A DNA stretch of 64,000 nucleotides from Artemisia argyi (GCA_030686995.1 CM060707.1:87716472-87780471), one strand, 5' to 3'. Counted from the stretch's first letter, positions 1 through 10,849 are shown. Made by a program: numbers and translations. Notes: generated by a model not told the origin, from the letters alone.

Positions 1-954
1 AGATCGGGATATCATCAGCTTTGAGTTCGTGAGGAAGATATTCCGAAAACGGCTTTCAGAACCCGTTACGGGCATTACGAGTTTCAGGTGATGCCGTTTG
101 GGTTGACCAACGCACCGGCGGTATTCATGGATCTCATGAATCGGGTGTGTAAGCCTTACTTAGATAAGTTTGTGATTGTGTTCATCGATGACATTCTAAT
201 TTATTCGAAGAATGAGAAGGAGCATGAGGAGCATCTAAGACTTATCTTAGAATTGCTCAGGAAGGAGAAACTGTATGCTAAGTTTTCGAAATGTGAATTT
301 TGGATTCTGACGGTACAATTTCTGGGTCATGTGATTGATAGACAAGGAGTTCATGTAGATCCTGCTAAGATTGAAGCGATTAAATATTGGGCTGCACCTA
401 CGACCCCAACAAAAGTTCGTCAGTTTTTGGGTTTAGCCGGTTATTACCGAAGATTCATTGAGGGATTTTCGAAGATAGCAAAACCGTTGACCAAATTGAC
501 TCAAAAGAGTGTTAAGTATGAATGGGGAGATAAGGAAGAGGAAGCATTTCAGTTACTTAAGGAAATGTTGTGTAGTGCTCCTATCTTAGCGTTACCTGAA
601 GGTAACGAGGAGTTCTTCGTCTATTGTGACGCTTCTCATAAAGGTTTGGGAGCTGTGTTAATGCAACGGGAGAAAGTGATAGCTTATGCTTCCCGACAGC
701 TCAAGAAGCACGAGAAGAACTACACCACCCATGATTTTGAGTTAGGTGCTGTGGTTTTTGCTTTAAGGATATGGAGACACTACTTGTATGGAACCAAGTG
801 TGTAGTGTTTACTGAACACAAAAGTCTGCAACACATTTTGAACCAAAAAGAGTTTAACATGAGATAGCGACGTTGGATTGAGTTGCTAAGCGATTATGAT
901 TATGAAATTCGCTACCATCCTGGAAAAGCAAACGTCGTTGCTGATGCTCTTAGT
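1..954 (+). pseudogene. Ty3/gypsy chromovirus (Tekay-like) pol: RT end and RNase H, decayed
   Basis: This is the 3' part of a reverse transcriptase followed by RNase H, entering from the left edge in frame 1. The RT active site reads FIDD (181-192) and is followed by the usual connection region with [13 protein letters not shown]. RNase H starts with CDAS (about 625-636) and ends near the ADALS motif (about 940-954). The frame is open except for TGA at 22-24, where the family has Arg (CGA to TGA), and TAG at 865-867, probably from CAG. The RNase H motif normally TDHKSL reads TEHKSL (811-828), so a catalytic Asp is Glu. ADALS is followed by Cys where Arg is usual, again a C-to-T change. The piece continues directly into the integrase. 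Gag, protease and the RT start lie outside the window. It is a dead copy. Confidence 0.93.
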
Positions 955-2454
955 TGCAAGGAGAGAATTCCCCCGTTACGAGTTAGGTCATTAGGGATGA
1001 CCATCGTATCGCCATTACCGTCTCAAATATTAGAAGCTCAAATAAAAGCGTTGAAAGCAGAAAATCGACCTGCTGAGAACATATTTGGGATGGCAGAAAA
1101 TGAGAAAGGATTTGTTAAGCGTTCTGATGAAGTATTATGTTTTGGAGAGCGAAGTTGGGTACCATTGTATGGAGGAATTCAAGAGTTGATTATGCACGAG
1201 TCGCATAAGTCAAGATACTCTATTCATCCTGGGTCTGACAAGATGTACCAGGATTTGAAAAAGTTATATTGGTGGCCAAATATGAAGGCAGATATAGCGT
1301 TGTATGTTAGTAAGTGTTTGACTTGTTCTAAGGTTAAAGCCGAACATCAAAGACCGTCAGGATTATTGACGCAGCTAGAACTCCCGGTTTGGAAATGGGA
1401 GCGGATCACGATGGACTTTATTACCAAATTACCAAAGACAGCTAGCGGTTGCGATGCTATATGGGTAATTGTGGATCGTTTGACTAAGTCTGCTCATTTC
1501 CTGGTGATTAGTGAAGATGATATTGTTGACAAACTTGCGAGGTTGTATGTGAAGGAGATTATTTCTTGTCATGGAGTTCCGATATCGATTATTTCTGATC
1601 GCGACAGCCGCTTCACATCAGCATTGTGGCGATCACTTCAAACCGCTTTGGGGACGAGACTTGATATGAGTACTGCATATCACCCGCAAACCGATGGTCA
1701 AAGTGAGAGAACTATTCAGACTTTGGAGGATATGCTTCGTGCATGCATAATAGACTTTGGTAAAGGCTGGGAGAAATGTCTACCCCTTGCGGAGTTCTCC
1801 TACGACAATAGCTACCACACAAGTCTTAAGGCTGCATCGTTTGAAGGTTTGTATGGTCGTAAATGTCGTTCACCTATTGGTTGGGCAGAAGTTGGAGATA
1901 GCCAACTCACAGGCCCTGAGCTTATTTTGGAAACTATTGAGAAAGTAATGCAAATTCGAGATCGACTGCAAGCAGCTAGAGATAGGCAGAAAAGCTACGC
2001 CGATCAGAGGCGTAAACCCCTAGAATTCCAGGTTGGAGACAAAGTGATGCTGAAAGTCTCGCCTTGGAAAGGTGTGATACGTTTTGGGAAACGTGGGAAA
2101 CTAAATCCCCGCTACATTGGACCATTTCTTATTTTGGAAAGAATTGGGCCCGTAGCTTATCGATTGGAATTACCACCGGAATTGAATAAAGTTCATGATG
2201 TGTTTCATGTTAGCAACTTGAAGAAGTGTCTTTCGGAGGAAACGCCGATTATACCAATTAAGGATATTCGTGTGGATGAGAGTTTAAATTTTGTAGAAGA
2301 ACCGATTGAGATACTGGATAGAGAGATTAAACGACTTAAGAGAAGTCGCATCCCGCTCATCAAAGTTCGTTGGAATTCGCGGCATGGACCGGAATTCACG
2401 TGGGAACGTGAGGATGAGTTTCGCAAGAGATATCCGAAGCTTTTTACTTCGTAG
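955..2454 (+). pseudogene. Ty3/gypsy chromovirus integrase with C-terminal chromodomain
   Basis: Same frame as the RNase H before it. Counting residues from the Met at 883: the zinc-binding region has His105 and His115 with Cys145 and Cys148; the catalytic triad is Asp178 (in TMDFI), Asp239 (in SDRDSRF) and Glu275 (in GQSERTIQ). A GPF/Y-type module ([20 protein letters not shown]) follows, then a chromodomain-like tail (about residues 465-523, with the KVRW and FTWERE blocks). The chromodomain places the element in the chromoviruses; long LTRs and module order fit the Tekay/Del lineage. The integrase itself is open to its stop at 2452-2454, but the pol frame is broken upstream. In live relatives the chromodomain is thought to steer integration to heterochromatin. 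Confidence 0.93.
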
Positions 2455-2919
2455 ATGGACTGTTCCGAGAGAAACCCGGGACGGGTTCCTTCTGAGGCTG
2501 GGAGGATGTGACAACTGGCAAAATAGGGAGCCGTTTTTGAAACCCGCATTACATTAAAAATTATAATTTTGGAATTTTTGAAGAGTTTATTGTGATGAGA
2601 TGTTTTATGAACGTTGGCATGTGAATTTGATCGTACGTTAATTATGAGGATCTGATTATTTATTTATGGTTTGGTTTGGTTCGTTCGTGATGATTTATTT
2701 TGAGATCGTTATTTTGGCACTGCATTGACTCCGGCAGTAGGTTAACCTAACAATTTTAATTATTTTAATATTGGTTTGGATATTATTATTTTGGAACGTA
2801 TCGCGAGGTTTTGATTATTTTTGGAACGAGTTCGGTTTGAGAAAGTTGTTTGGTTATTTAAGGTTTTGGGTTTGGCCTGTGTATTTGCACCGGGTTATTT
2901 AACCCACTACACCCCTCAC

Positions 2920-2920
<1 letters not shown>

Positions 2921-2957
<37 letters not shown>
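2921..2957. repeat. (ATT)n microsatellite in the Tekay-like LTR
   Basis: About twelve ATT units, in the LTR just upstream of a CT tract. Confidence 0.97.
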
Positions 2958-2958
<1 letters not shown>

Positions 2959-3014
2959 AATCGTCCTTGTGGATCCGGTCATAAGCAACAGCACCACACC
3001 CTCATCACCAACAA

Positions 3015-3017
<3 letters not shown>

Positions 3018-3074
<57 letters not shown>
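3018..3074. repeat. (CT)n microsatellite in the Tekay-like LTR
   Basis: An uninterrupted CT run of about 28 units, in a C-rich stretch (CACCACC-type words) of the LTR. Pyrimidine tracts like this are common in plant leader sequences, so it may lie in the transcribed leader; this is inference. Confidence 0.97.
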
Positions 3075-3077
<3 letters not shown>

Positions 3078-4296
3078 AACATATCAACCATCACCGCACC
3101 CTTTAACCACCAATCGCACCACCACCGCCACCCTCACATCAAATCTAACACCACCATCTTAACCATTTTCTTCCGATCTATCTATTGGTGCAAACAACGC
3201 GCGATTTGGACCACCCTAACACCCTTTTCGAATTAAAATCACCACGTTATCACCACTTACACCATCTTTTATTTTGGGTTTTTGAAGAAATCGGATTTTT
3301 GGAGTTTGTTTGGAGGTGAGTGGCCACGAAGTCGATTCGTGCGCCCCGATTCATACCCAAATCGTGGGTATAATGTTATTTTCTTGTTGGGTTTTGATGA
3401 AATATCGATTAATAATGATGGGGAAATGATGTTTTGACAATAAAAGTCCGTTTGGTATCTTGGGTTTGGGTGTGACGCGAGTTTGGTACTCGATACGTGA
3501 CATTTGGGTCGTGTTTTGTTTTGTTGATGGCTCGAATGGAGCTCGACCGAGACATTAGGTCTCGATGTGACCTCTCCTTGAATCGTTTGGGAGTCTCGGA
3601 TGTTTTGTTGGTCCGATTATATATTTCTTGGTGTTATGATTCTTGGTATTTGGTGTATTGGTTGAGTTGTGATTATTCTTGGCTTGTTGTTGTTGTCGTG
3701 ATTCTTGGCCGACGACCCCTTTGGGTCCGTTTGGTTCTTTTTTTTGGCTCGTGGAGCAATGCCGAGACCTAAGGGTCTCGGGCGAGGCCATATTATGAGT
3801 TTTGTAGTCTCATTGTTGAGCCGGGTTTGACTTGGTAAGTCGACCCGTTTGTATGGTATATATTGTTGTGGTTGATATTGTGTTATCATTATTATTGTTG
3901 TGGCATACTTTGGACCGAAGCTTTTGGATGGGTCGAGACACTTTGTCGTCTCGACTTGGTATACTTGTGATTTGGATATGGAGATGTGTTGTCGAGTGTG
4001 GACTTGGGGACCGATTGTGAGACGGTCATTAGATGACGGAGATAGGTTAGTTGGGTGCCGTAGTCGGACCCTCTTGTTGTAGCACGTGGATATGGGATTG
4101 ATTTGGACGGAGATGATTTATTTATTTTGACTTGATTCTTATGTTGGACTTGGACTATGAGCCGAGAGTCATGACTCGGACATGTGACCAAATTCTATGA
4201 CTCGATAAATATTTAAAAGTCAAACATTAAAAATAATACTCGTAATAATATTATTGATAATATAATCGTTTATATACGTATATAGACGTGATAAAC

Positions 4297-4300
<4 letters not shown>

Positions 4301-4361
<61 letters not shown>
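4301..4361. repeat. (AT)n microsatellite in the Tekay-like LTR
   Basis: About thirty AT units inside an AT-rich middle part of the LTR. Confidence 0.97.
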
Positions 4362-4364
<3 letters not shown>

Positions 4365-5297
4365 GCGTATATTAGTAATAAAACGATCACGAGTAAACAT
4401 TATAATAATATAACGATAGTTTTTATACTATGCAAATAGTGTAATAAATGTCGGAATATTGTTATAAATAATAACTATAAATAACGGCAAAAACTAATAA
4501 GTCAGGCGAGTAATAAATAAAAATATAACAATTTTTATAAATTTAGAAACTTATCGAGTTATACGAGTGTGGTTATTTAAAGTCCAAGTGGGCTTTATAT
4601 TGGGACTTTTGTGTTGTCACGGATATGTGACGATTAATATAAACATTTTCTATAGCAAATGACTTATTTAATCGACGGATTAGATCGAGTTATTTGTTTA
4701 TATAAAATGAGTATATTAATGGGCATTGTATCCCGCGACGCCCATAGGATGTGGTATATGTTTTAGGGTAGTAAATTACTATGTATCTCGTGGAATTTGG
4801 CCGGTTCGACGATATATATAGGGAGTTTATTTGACTACGATATATACCAAATAGAATTCTTTGTGCTATGTGCTTTAGGTTGGGTATAATTTTGGAACGA
4901 TATATTACGTAAATAAATATGGGAGATTACCAAATCGACGGATTTGATAAGCTTCGATGATTTATTTAAATAATATGTTGGGCTAATATCAGACCTATAG
5001 ATGGTTTATTATTTTGTTTGTTGTGGCTTTTTGGTTTGAGTTGTGTCGACCCTTCACCCATATGGATACCAAACGTCGAATTTCAAATTAATATGAAGTT
5101 AATTCGAGAAATGGATATTTTGGAAAGTAAAACGGAATACGTTCGGGAATGGGAATATTTGATTTTTGAGGAAATGGTTTCTGAACGAGTTTGATATTGT
5201 TAGGAAGTGCTGAGTCTGTAGTTGCCGTTACGTGAGTTGCTTGAGATTACTTACGTCTTTCTTCTATCGTTTCTTTTGAGGATTTGCTGGACTTGAG

Positions 5298-5803
5298 GTG
5301 AGTCATAGCCCCACTTTTTACTCTTGAACCATGTTTTCAATACTTGGGGTGAGAAACGTGCAAATGTTTTATGTGGACTATTATCGCTTTGTTTATTTAA
5401 AACTTGCTATGCTTATAGAACTAGGTAGAATTGAGCGAGGCCTAGTCCCGAACTAGGTAAGCTATTGATTTGGTTATAGAGCGAGGCCTAGTCCCGAACT
5501 AGGTAAGCTATTGATTTGGTTGTTGAGCGAGGCCTAGTCCCGAACTAGGTAAGCTATTGGATTGATTATAGAGCGAGGCCTAGACTTGAGCTAAGTAAGC
5601 TATTGATTGGATTGATTTGAGCAATAGCGTGCACCTATAGGGTTGATTTGATTTGGCTGTGTTATTTTGGTTGGATATTTTGGTTGGATGATTGAGGCCT
5701 AGTCTAGCTAGCAAGCGTTTTGCGTATATGTCCACTATATCGAATTATGAACTTAAACCTATGATCTCACCAGCGAAAGCTGACTTTTAGCACGTTTTCT
5801 CAG
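5298..5803 (+). promoter_or_regulatory. Intron-like segment in the LTR leader (Tekay-like)
   Basis: A near-ideal 5' splice site (GAG followed by GTGAGTCATAGCCCC) and a 3' site (CTGAC, a T-rich tract, TTTTCTCAG) enclose 506 bp. The putative branch A (5783) is 20 nt from the AG. The same signals occur in LTR families D and E, with the 3' site 269-291 bp from the LTR end in all three. Splicing is inferred, not shown. Confidence 0.5.
5433..5617. repeat. 45-47 bp minisatellite, four units
   Basis: Units begin GAGCGAGGCCTAG at 5433, 5479, 5524 and 5571; the fourth is diverged. The array lies inside the intron-like segment of the LTR. Each unit holds CCTAGTCCCGAACTAGG, a short inverted repeat (CCTAGT/ACTAGG). 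Confidence 0.93.
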
Positions 5804-6315
5804 GTAATTAAGTGATGCTCTATCGATGCTTGGGATTGGAGGCTTGGCAATGGCACCGGTTATGGATCTATTTTTCTAAAACTCTGATAAACTATGGTGG
5901 ACCTATGTTTATTTCTTTTGGGCATTACTTTGGATAATTCTTGGGATAAATGTAAACTTTAAAACCCGTTTTGGTTGTGTTTTTCTTATGTTTACTTTAT
6001 CTCGTTCTTTCATGACTTTGAATGGATACGAATCCCCGTAGCACCCCAAAAGCTTGTTGAGTCTTCCGCTGTATCAAATTTTGGGGGTGTTACAAACACA
6101 CATGGGTTTTCACCCGTGTATCTGATTTCCTTCTATTTTCTAACACCCTAGTGTGGGGGAGTGGCCACCCCCCGCAGCTATTTGAGATGTATATATCTTT
6201 CCAAAAAAAAATGTGTGTTCGTATAAATAAAGTGAAAAATAACAAATGACGTTCTCACAGTTAGCTTTTAATATTCTCGTCTTTCATTCAAAATTTTGGC
6301 ATAATCACCGGGACT

Positions 6316-6339
6316 TTGAATATTGAGGACAATATTCAA
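6316..6339 (+). other. Hairpin before the purine tract (A, copy 1)
   Basis: TTGAATATTG, loop AGGA, CAATATTCAA: a perfect 10-bp stem. The same hairpin stands before a GTGTGGG purine tract at 53501-53524 and, in B on the minus strand, at 16302-16323. Confidence 0.8.
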
Positions 6340-6493
6340 CTCTAAGTGTGGGAGAGGGGAAAATTCTTGCGAATTTTATCATACCGTCTAGTACCCCCGT
6401 TTTTGGCCAAAATTTAATTTTTTTTTCACTTTATTTCAAAATTTTTTGTGGTTATCAATTCGTCGTGTCAAAACGACTAAAGGATTGGCTAAT

Positions 6494-6747
6494 CCAGGAG
6501 CAAACGGCTCTTGGTAAAGATATCTCAAACCCGTTGATGGCTTGCAATTTGCCAAAAATTGTATGGTTCCTCAACTCCCCATATCCTCAAAAGCTAATGA
6601 GTTGGCTAGCCCGCAAGATTATGGCTTGTGGTAAAGGCAGTGGAAAAACCATAATTGGTAATCAACTCACTAAGATGTTGACTGTTCCATCAAGAGTTGG
6701 CTAGTCCAGGAGCAAACGGCTTCTGGTAAAGATAAATCAAAACCGTT
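6494..6747 (+). ncRNA. Three tandem pseudoknot-like RNA modules (A, copy 1)
   Basis: Module 1: CCAGGAG (6494-6500) pairs with CTCTTGG (6508-6514); loop bases AACGG (6503-6507) pair with CCGTT (6531-6535). Module 2: GCAAG (6613-6617) pairs with CTTGT (6625-6629); ATTATGG (6618-6624) pairs with CCATAAT (6649-6655). Module 3: CCAGGAG (6706-6712) pairs with CTTCTGG (6720-6726); AACGG (6715-6719) pairs with CCGTT (6743-6747). Each has the H-type pseudoknot order, follows a GGCTAGTCC-like lead and carries GGTAAAG after stem 1. Stem 2 differs between modules while staying paired. The structure is predicted from sequence only. Confidence 0.6.
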
Positions 6748-8174
6748 GAAAGCTGGTGGTTTGCTAAAAATCACATGGTCATCGGATGGACCATAACTCT
6801 TACTTGAACCCAAAGCTGGTGGTTTGCTAAAAATCATAAGTTGTCATATTTAGTCCTTTGGTGAAAATTTCAAAAGTTTTAAGAAATTACAAGTTTGTCC
6901 CCGGAGTTTCACTTTTTGGCAGAATTGGTCCCTGGCGGGAAATTTTTGGAAGAAAAATCAATTTTGGTCTTGTGGTTACTTATTTTGGCAAGTTTAGTCC
7001 TTGGATTGAAAGTTTGGTGAAATTGCAAGTTTAGTCCCTGGATTTTGAAAAATGGCAAGAATAGTCCTTGGAAATTTAAAAATTGGAGAAATGCAACTTC
7101 TACTCTTGGATTATTCATTGATGAGTGTGTAAATACTCATCATTTTTAGTCAAATCTAAGCTGCAAAACAATAAAAAACACTCAAAAATGCACCAAAATA
7201 CGAAGAAAATCCCAAAGATCGTATTTTATAAGTTTCTGATGCAAAACGAGTGAAAACAAACGAAAATCAAACAAAATTTGCATATTTGGCAGTTTCAGTC
7301 CCCCAACTTTCAAAGTTTTACAAAACTAGTCCTTAGTCAGTCATTTTAATGAAAAGTCAACCCAAGCTCTTTAAAAGTCAAAATGAATCACAAATGATCT
7401 TTGGGTAAAATATTTTCAAAAGATTTCAAGTTAAACCTATGAAATTTCACAATTGGTATGTTTAGCCCCTGGACGTTCAAAAATGACAATTTTGGTCCCT
7501 TGTGTTTTCAAAATTGGAAAAATAACTTTCAAGGTCCTTGTAATATTAATATTTGGCAGGAATGGCCCTTTGAAGGAGTTTGGAAAAAAGGCAGAAGTGG
7601 TCCTCAAGTTTCAGCAAATGTGCAACATTGGTCCTTGTGGTTTCATAGTTAACATGACAAACGGACCCTTGTTATTACTAGCCTAAAAACCAACCCATGG
7701 CCCAGTTACATATCTAATCTCATCATTGGCCCAAAACCTCACCATGGCCCAAAAAATAACAAACCCTAAAACGATTTAATAAAAACGTTTACCTCTTTTT
7801 TCTTTGACCAAATCTGATGAATAAAAAAAACCTTATTCCCCAAAACCTCACCCCGTGACCTGCTAACATACAAACCCCCATCACCATCTCCCCCATCAAC
7901 ATCCCCTTTTGTCCTCAAATCCACTCCCCAATCCCACTAATCCCACTCAAACTTGTACCTAACACCCATATCCATTCACAGAAAGACATGCTGGCAATCC
8001 ACCTCTCAATTGGGCACCAAAACTTGATTAAAGGTTGTGACGAATCCAAACCCAATCCAATGGCTGAGGTTGGCCAAGAAAAGCACAAACATGGATCAAG
8101 GTTGTTTTTCACTCAGAGAAGAAGCACATTTGATGAAGACAAAAGAAGCTCATGTGAAACCCTTGAAGAAGTAG

Positions 8175-8182
8175 TATAAATA
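8175..8182 (+). promoter_or_regulatory. TATA box of A LTR
   Basis: GTAGTATAAATAGG is the only clear plant-type TATA box in this LTR and is conserved in the other A LTR (about 55369). Transcription would start about 30 bases downstream, near 8205-8215, defining R. Inferred from motif and position. Confidence 0.6.
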
Positions 8183-9814
8183 GGTCGTGTTGTAAGCCTT
8201 AAGAGGCATCTCTTATCTTTCTATCTTTTCTGTTTTTAAAATTTAGTTTACAAATGTATTCTGCTATTCTCAGTTTAATGAAAGTTATTCAGTTTAATGA
8301 AATCCCTTTTAAGTTAAAATCCAATTTCGTATTTTATTTCTTGTATTCTCTTTAAATTATGTTACTTCATGGTATTGAATGTTTTTAAAGTTATTTAAAA
8401 TTATTGAGAGTTAAAGAAAAGAAAAGAATCAGGAAAGAAAAGAAGCAAAAAAAAAAAAAAAAAAAAAAAAAGGAGAGAAAATAAGAAAGATTGAGGAAAG
8501 AAGAAAGTAGCAGAAGCAGATATGGGAATTGGTTTAGTACTCCATGGGGAGTTTAGGGATGTAATTTGGGTACTGTATCATAAACTGTGGAAGAAATTGT
8601 GAGTTTTTATCTTCATGATCTGCGTTCATACTTGTGTTATGTTTGAATCATGCTTAGTGTAAGATAACTTGTTAGTTTTAATAGTTTTGATCTTAATCAA
8701 CCCTTAAATTAATTGAATCAGTCTTTAATTTGGGTGTTTGGAACCTTACTCACTTGGAATTGTTGAAGTCCCTGTCTAATATAACTAGTCTAGATAGTCT
8801 TCATAGGTTCAGTTAACTTGGGTAAGTCTAGAAAATCAGTAGGTAATTTAGTCAAAATCTGCCTTGTAACCCATAAAAGTGTTGAGTTCACTCATATTGG
8901 TTAACTAGTGGTGAATTAACATGTCTGCAGTTAGTTAGAATTAATCAAAAAGTTAGGAGAGGTGAAATTGGAGTTAAATCCATAAGTCCATCAGGTTTGT
9001 ATGAGCATTTGTAGGATTTATTGTTGAAAGGAATTAAGTTTGGATTATTGGATTTGGTAGTATAGCAGCCTGAGTTTGAATCAGAAAGAAAAAGTGGGTT
9101 TGGAACTAATCTGTTGGTTTAAAATCAATCATCTAGAAAACCTTTTGATGCCGAACCTGCCCTGAACCCAGCATCCTAGTCTCTGACCCATTTTCCATGT
9201 GATATTATCTTGGTCAATATATGAATCATAGGCTTGATTTTTGGTGCTTTGAGAAATCTGTTAGGGTGTCGCATTAGAATTGTTATTTGTTTGGTTTTGT
9301 CAGTTTGTTCTCGGCTCATGTTTCCCCCTCAAAGCTGACCCTTTGGGACTGTTGTCACAATTGCCTCAGTTCACATTTAAGCTTTTTGATTCGTTGTTAT
9401 TAAACCTGTTGTTGTTTCTTGTTGTTGGTATAATTGCTATTAATTCATTCGATAGATTAGGCTCATTTGTAATCTGGTGTTCAGCTTCCCATTTGAGTTT
9501 GTTGATTACTTTTGTTTCTTAAGTGCTGCTACTTTGTTCTTTATGGTTGATCTTTTTGATCTTGTTGTTATTATCTGTTGTTGCTATTCATCGTGTTGTT
9601 TGGGTGATACAAGCAATAAGCTTGTGTAAGTTTATTTGGCTTAGTTAATTGGCTGGGCAGTCTCAAAAAGAAAAAGAAAGGAACAAAAGCTTTTTGAAAA
9701 CTATGGGTTTGAATCTGATTTGAAATCAAGGAACTGTTAAGGAGTTGTTAATCGAAATCTGCTTCCAAAAAGTGGGTTTGCTTGTGTTTGTGTTTGTAAG
9801 ACGTAAAGAAAAAG

Positions 9815-9816
<2 letters not shown>

Positions 9817-9901
<85 letters not shown>
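9817..9901. repeat. (AT)n microsatellite in A LTR
   Basis: About 42 AT units; longer (about 52) in the other A LTR (59957-60061). It may be the tail of the SINE-like segment next to it. Confidence 0.95.
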
Positions 9902-9905
<4 letters not shown>

Positions 9906-10015
9906 TTTTGCAAAAAGCCTGGGGGGAGATTCGAACCCTAGACCTCTTGTTTACCCATAACACAACACACAACACAAACACCACTTGCCCTTGGGTCTTT
10001 GTTCTGTTGTAACTT
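9902..10015 (-). repeat. tRNA-like (SINE candidate) segment in A LTR
   Basis: On the minus strand there is a box A-like AGGGCAAGTGG, then about 40 bases later a box B-like GGGTTCGAATCTCC, and then the (AT)n tract as a possible tail. That order and spacing fit a tRNA-derived SINE with an RNA polymerase III promoter. The segment is also present at 60062-60175, so it predates duplication of the LTR. I could not find a convincing target duplication, so it may instead be an old tRNA-like fragment. Confidence 0.4.
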
Positions 10016-10831
10016 GCAAAATTTAATATATACCCCTTTTTGTTTGCATTGAATCATTTTAAGCTTAACAGCTTTTCTAGCTTATTTCTGGCTTATTTTC
10101 ACATTAGACCACAACTTTTTATACTCTTTAAAAATTAGTTTTAACTTTTAGGATTTAAAAAAAAAAGTTACAGATTTTCAGTAAATGTAATTTATTTATT
10201 AGAATTTAATTTGTGTTATTTAGTTTTTTACTCATTATAAATAGAATTTTAGTCGAAAAATTAATTTTCTTTTTTCAAAAAATTTCTTTTGTCATTTGGT
10301 ATGTAAGAAAATTAATTTGAAACCCGTAGGACGTTTGGAACTCAAAATTCACGTTTTATTTTGCGCACTCGCGTAATTTTTAGATAAACGTCACGTTTCT
10401 AATTTGGTTTATGTTTTAGGATTCCCGATACCTAATCATGTTTTCCCGTAGTGTTTTAGGTGTTTCTTAGTTTACTAGTTGCCTTAGGTTAATTTATTTT
10501 TACTTTCGTTCGTTAATTTTCAAATTCGTTAATTTTCAAATTCGTTAATTTAACGTACCATAAAACCAAATAACCTTTCCAATCATACAAGATTTTAATC
10601 CCAATCTCATTCGAAGCTTTCTATTCACACCTCGTTGGGGTACGACCCGGGTAATCACTTCTCGGTCTCATAATTTGAATATCTCTTTCACAAGTTTTGC
10701 GAGGTAATCGTTTTCCTAAACGGTTTACTCGTATTACTTCACGTTTATTTTTCTCACGACAAATTAAACTTCACGTTTGTTGATATTTTGATAAATTGTT
10801 GTTTACACACACCAAAACACAACGAATCAAA

Positions 10832-10849
10832 TGGCGCCACTGCCGGGGA
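10832..10849 (+). promoter_or_regulatory. Primer binding site of A (tRNA-Asp)
   Basis: TGGCGCCACTGCCGGGGA matches the complement of the plant tRNA-Asp 3' end at 16 of 18 positions and lies two bases after the LTR. A tRNA-Asp PBS is typical of Athila-type elements. Confidence 0.9.

Larger units (their letters stand above)
2507..6094 (+). mobile_element. 3' LTR of the Tekay-like chromovirus
   Basis: About 3.6 kb of non-coding sequence starts with TGTGACAACT 52 bases after the integrase stop and ends with GGGGGTGTTACA. The ends form a near-perfect short inverted repeat (TGTGACA/TGTTACA). A purine-rich stretch (GAGGCTGGGAGGA) just before it is the likely polypurine tract. Downstream, sequence changes abruptly to the 3' UTR of element A, which is found uninterrupted at 53271, so the 3' junction is exact. 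The expected 5-bp target duplication is AACAC (6095-6099); its partner lies left of the window. The LTR holds microsatellites, a 45-bp minisatellite and an intron-like leader. The 5' LTR is outside the window. Confidence 0.88.
6095..7118 (+). other. 3' UTR of the first A copy
   Basis: Non-coding, about 1 kb, nearly identical to 53271-54312. It holds in order: a perfect hairpin (6316-6339), a purine tract (AAGTGTGGGAGAGGGG, ending near 6360), three pseudoknot-like modules (6494-6747), a partial fourth module remnant, and a degenerate array of TTTAGTCCTTGG-like words (about 6855-7080). No protein is expected. Confidence 0.85.
7119..10829 (+). mobile_element. Element A, shared middle (5') LTR
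   Basis: Starts TGATGAGTGTG and ends CGAATCA two bases before the PBS. The start is set by homology with the TSD-defined LTR start of B; the first 24 bases form a hairpin (TGATGAGT/ACTCATCA, 8-nt loop). The other A LTR matches it throughout apart from the E insertion and microsatellite length. Contents: a degenerate AGTCCTTGG array (7290-7680), a TATA box (8175), a poly(A)-rich tract (about 8448-8471), a T/G-rich middle, an (AT)n tract and a SINE-like segment (9817-10015). The 5' boundary is less certain than the 3' one, because no polypurine tract precedes it. Confidence 0.8.

Noticed and set aside
3497..4191. Short open frames in the Tekay-like LTR
   Set aside because: Both strands and several frames open in T/G-rich sequence; no motif.
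6348..6704. 118-codon open frame across the A 3' UTR modules (and related frames at 15940-16179 and 53658-53897)
   Set aside because: Lies over the RNA modules; differences between copies preserve base pairing, and indels break the frame. No known domain.
6494..6747. Hammerhead or other known self-cleaving ribozyme
   Set aside because: The conserved CUGAUGA and GAAA core of hammerheads is absent, and I could not match the modules to other ribozyme classes by eye.
7453..8179. Open frames in the A LTR (also 54647-55373)
   Set aside because: Overlapping frames on both strands in the U3 region; identical only through LTR duplication.
9745..9960. Open frames reading IYIYIY through the (AT)n tracts (also near 59840-60210)
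   Set aside because: Direct product of a dinucleotide repeat; no conserved protein.
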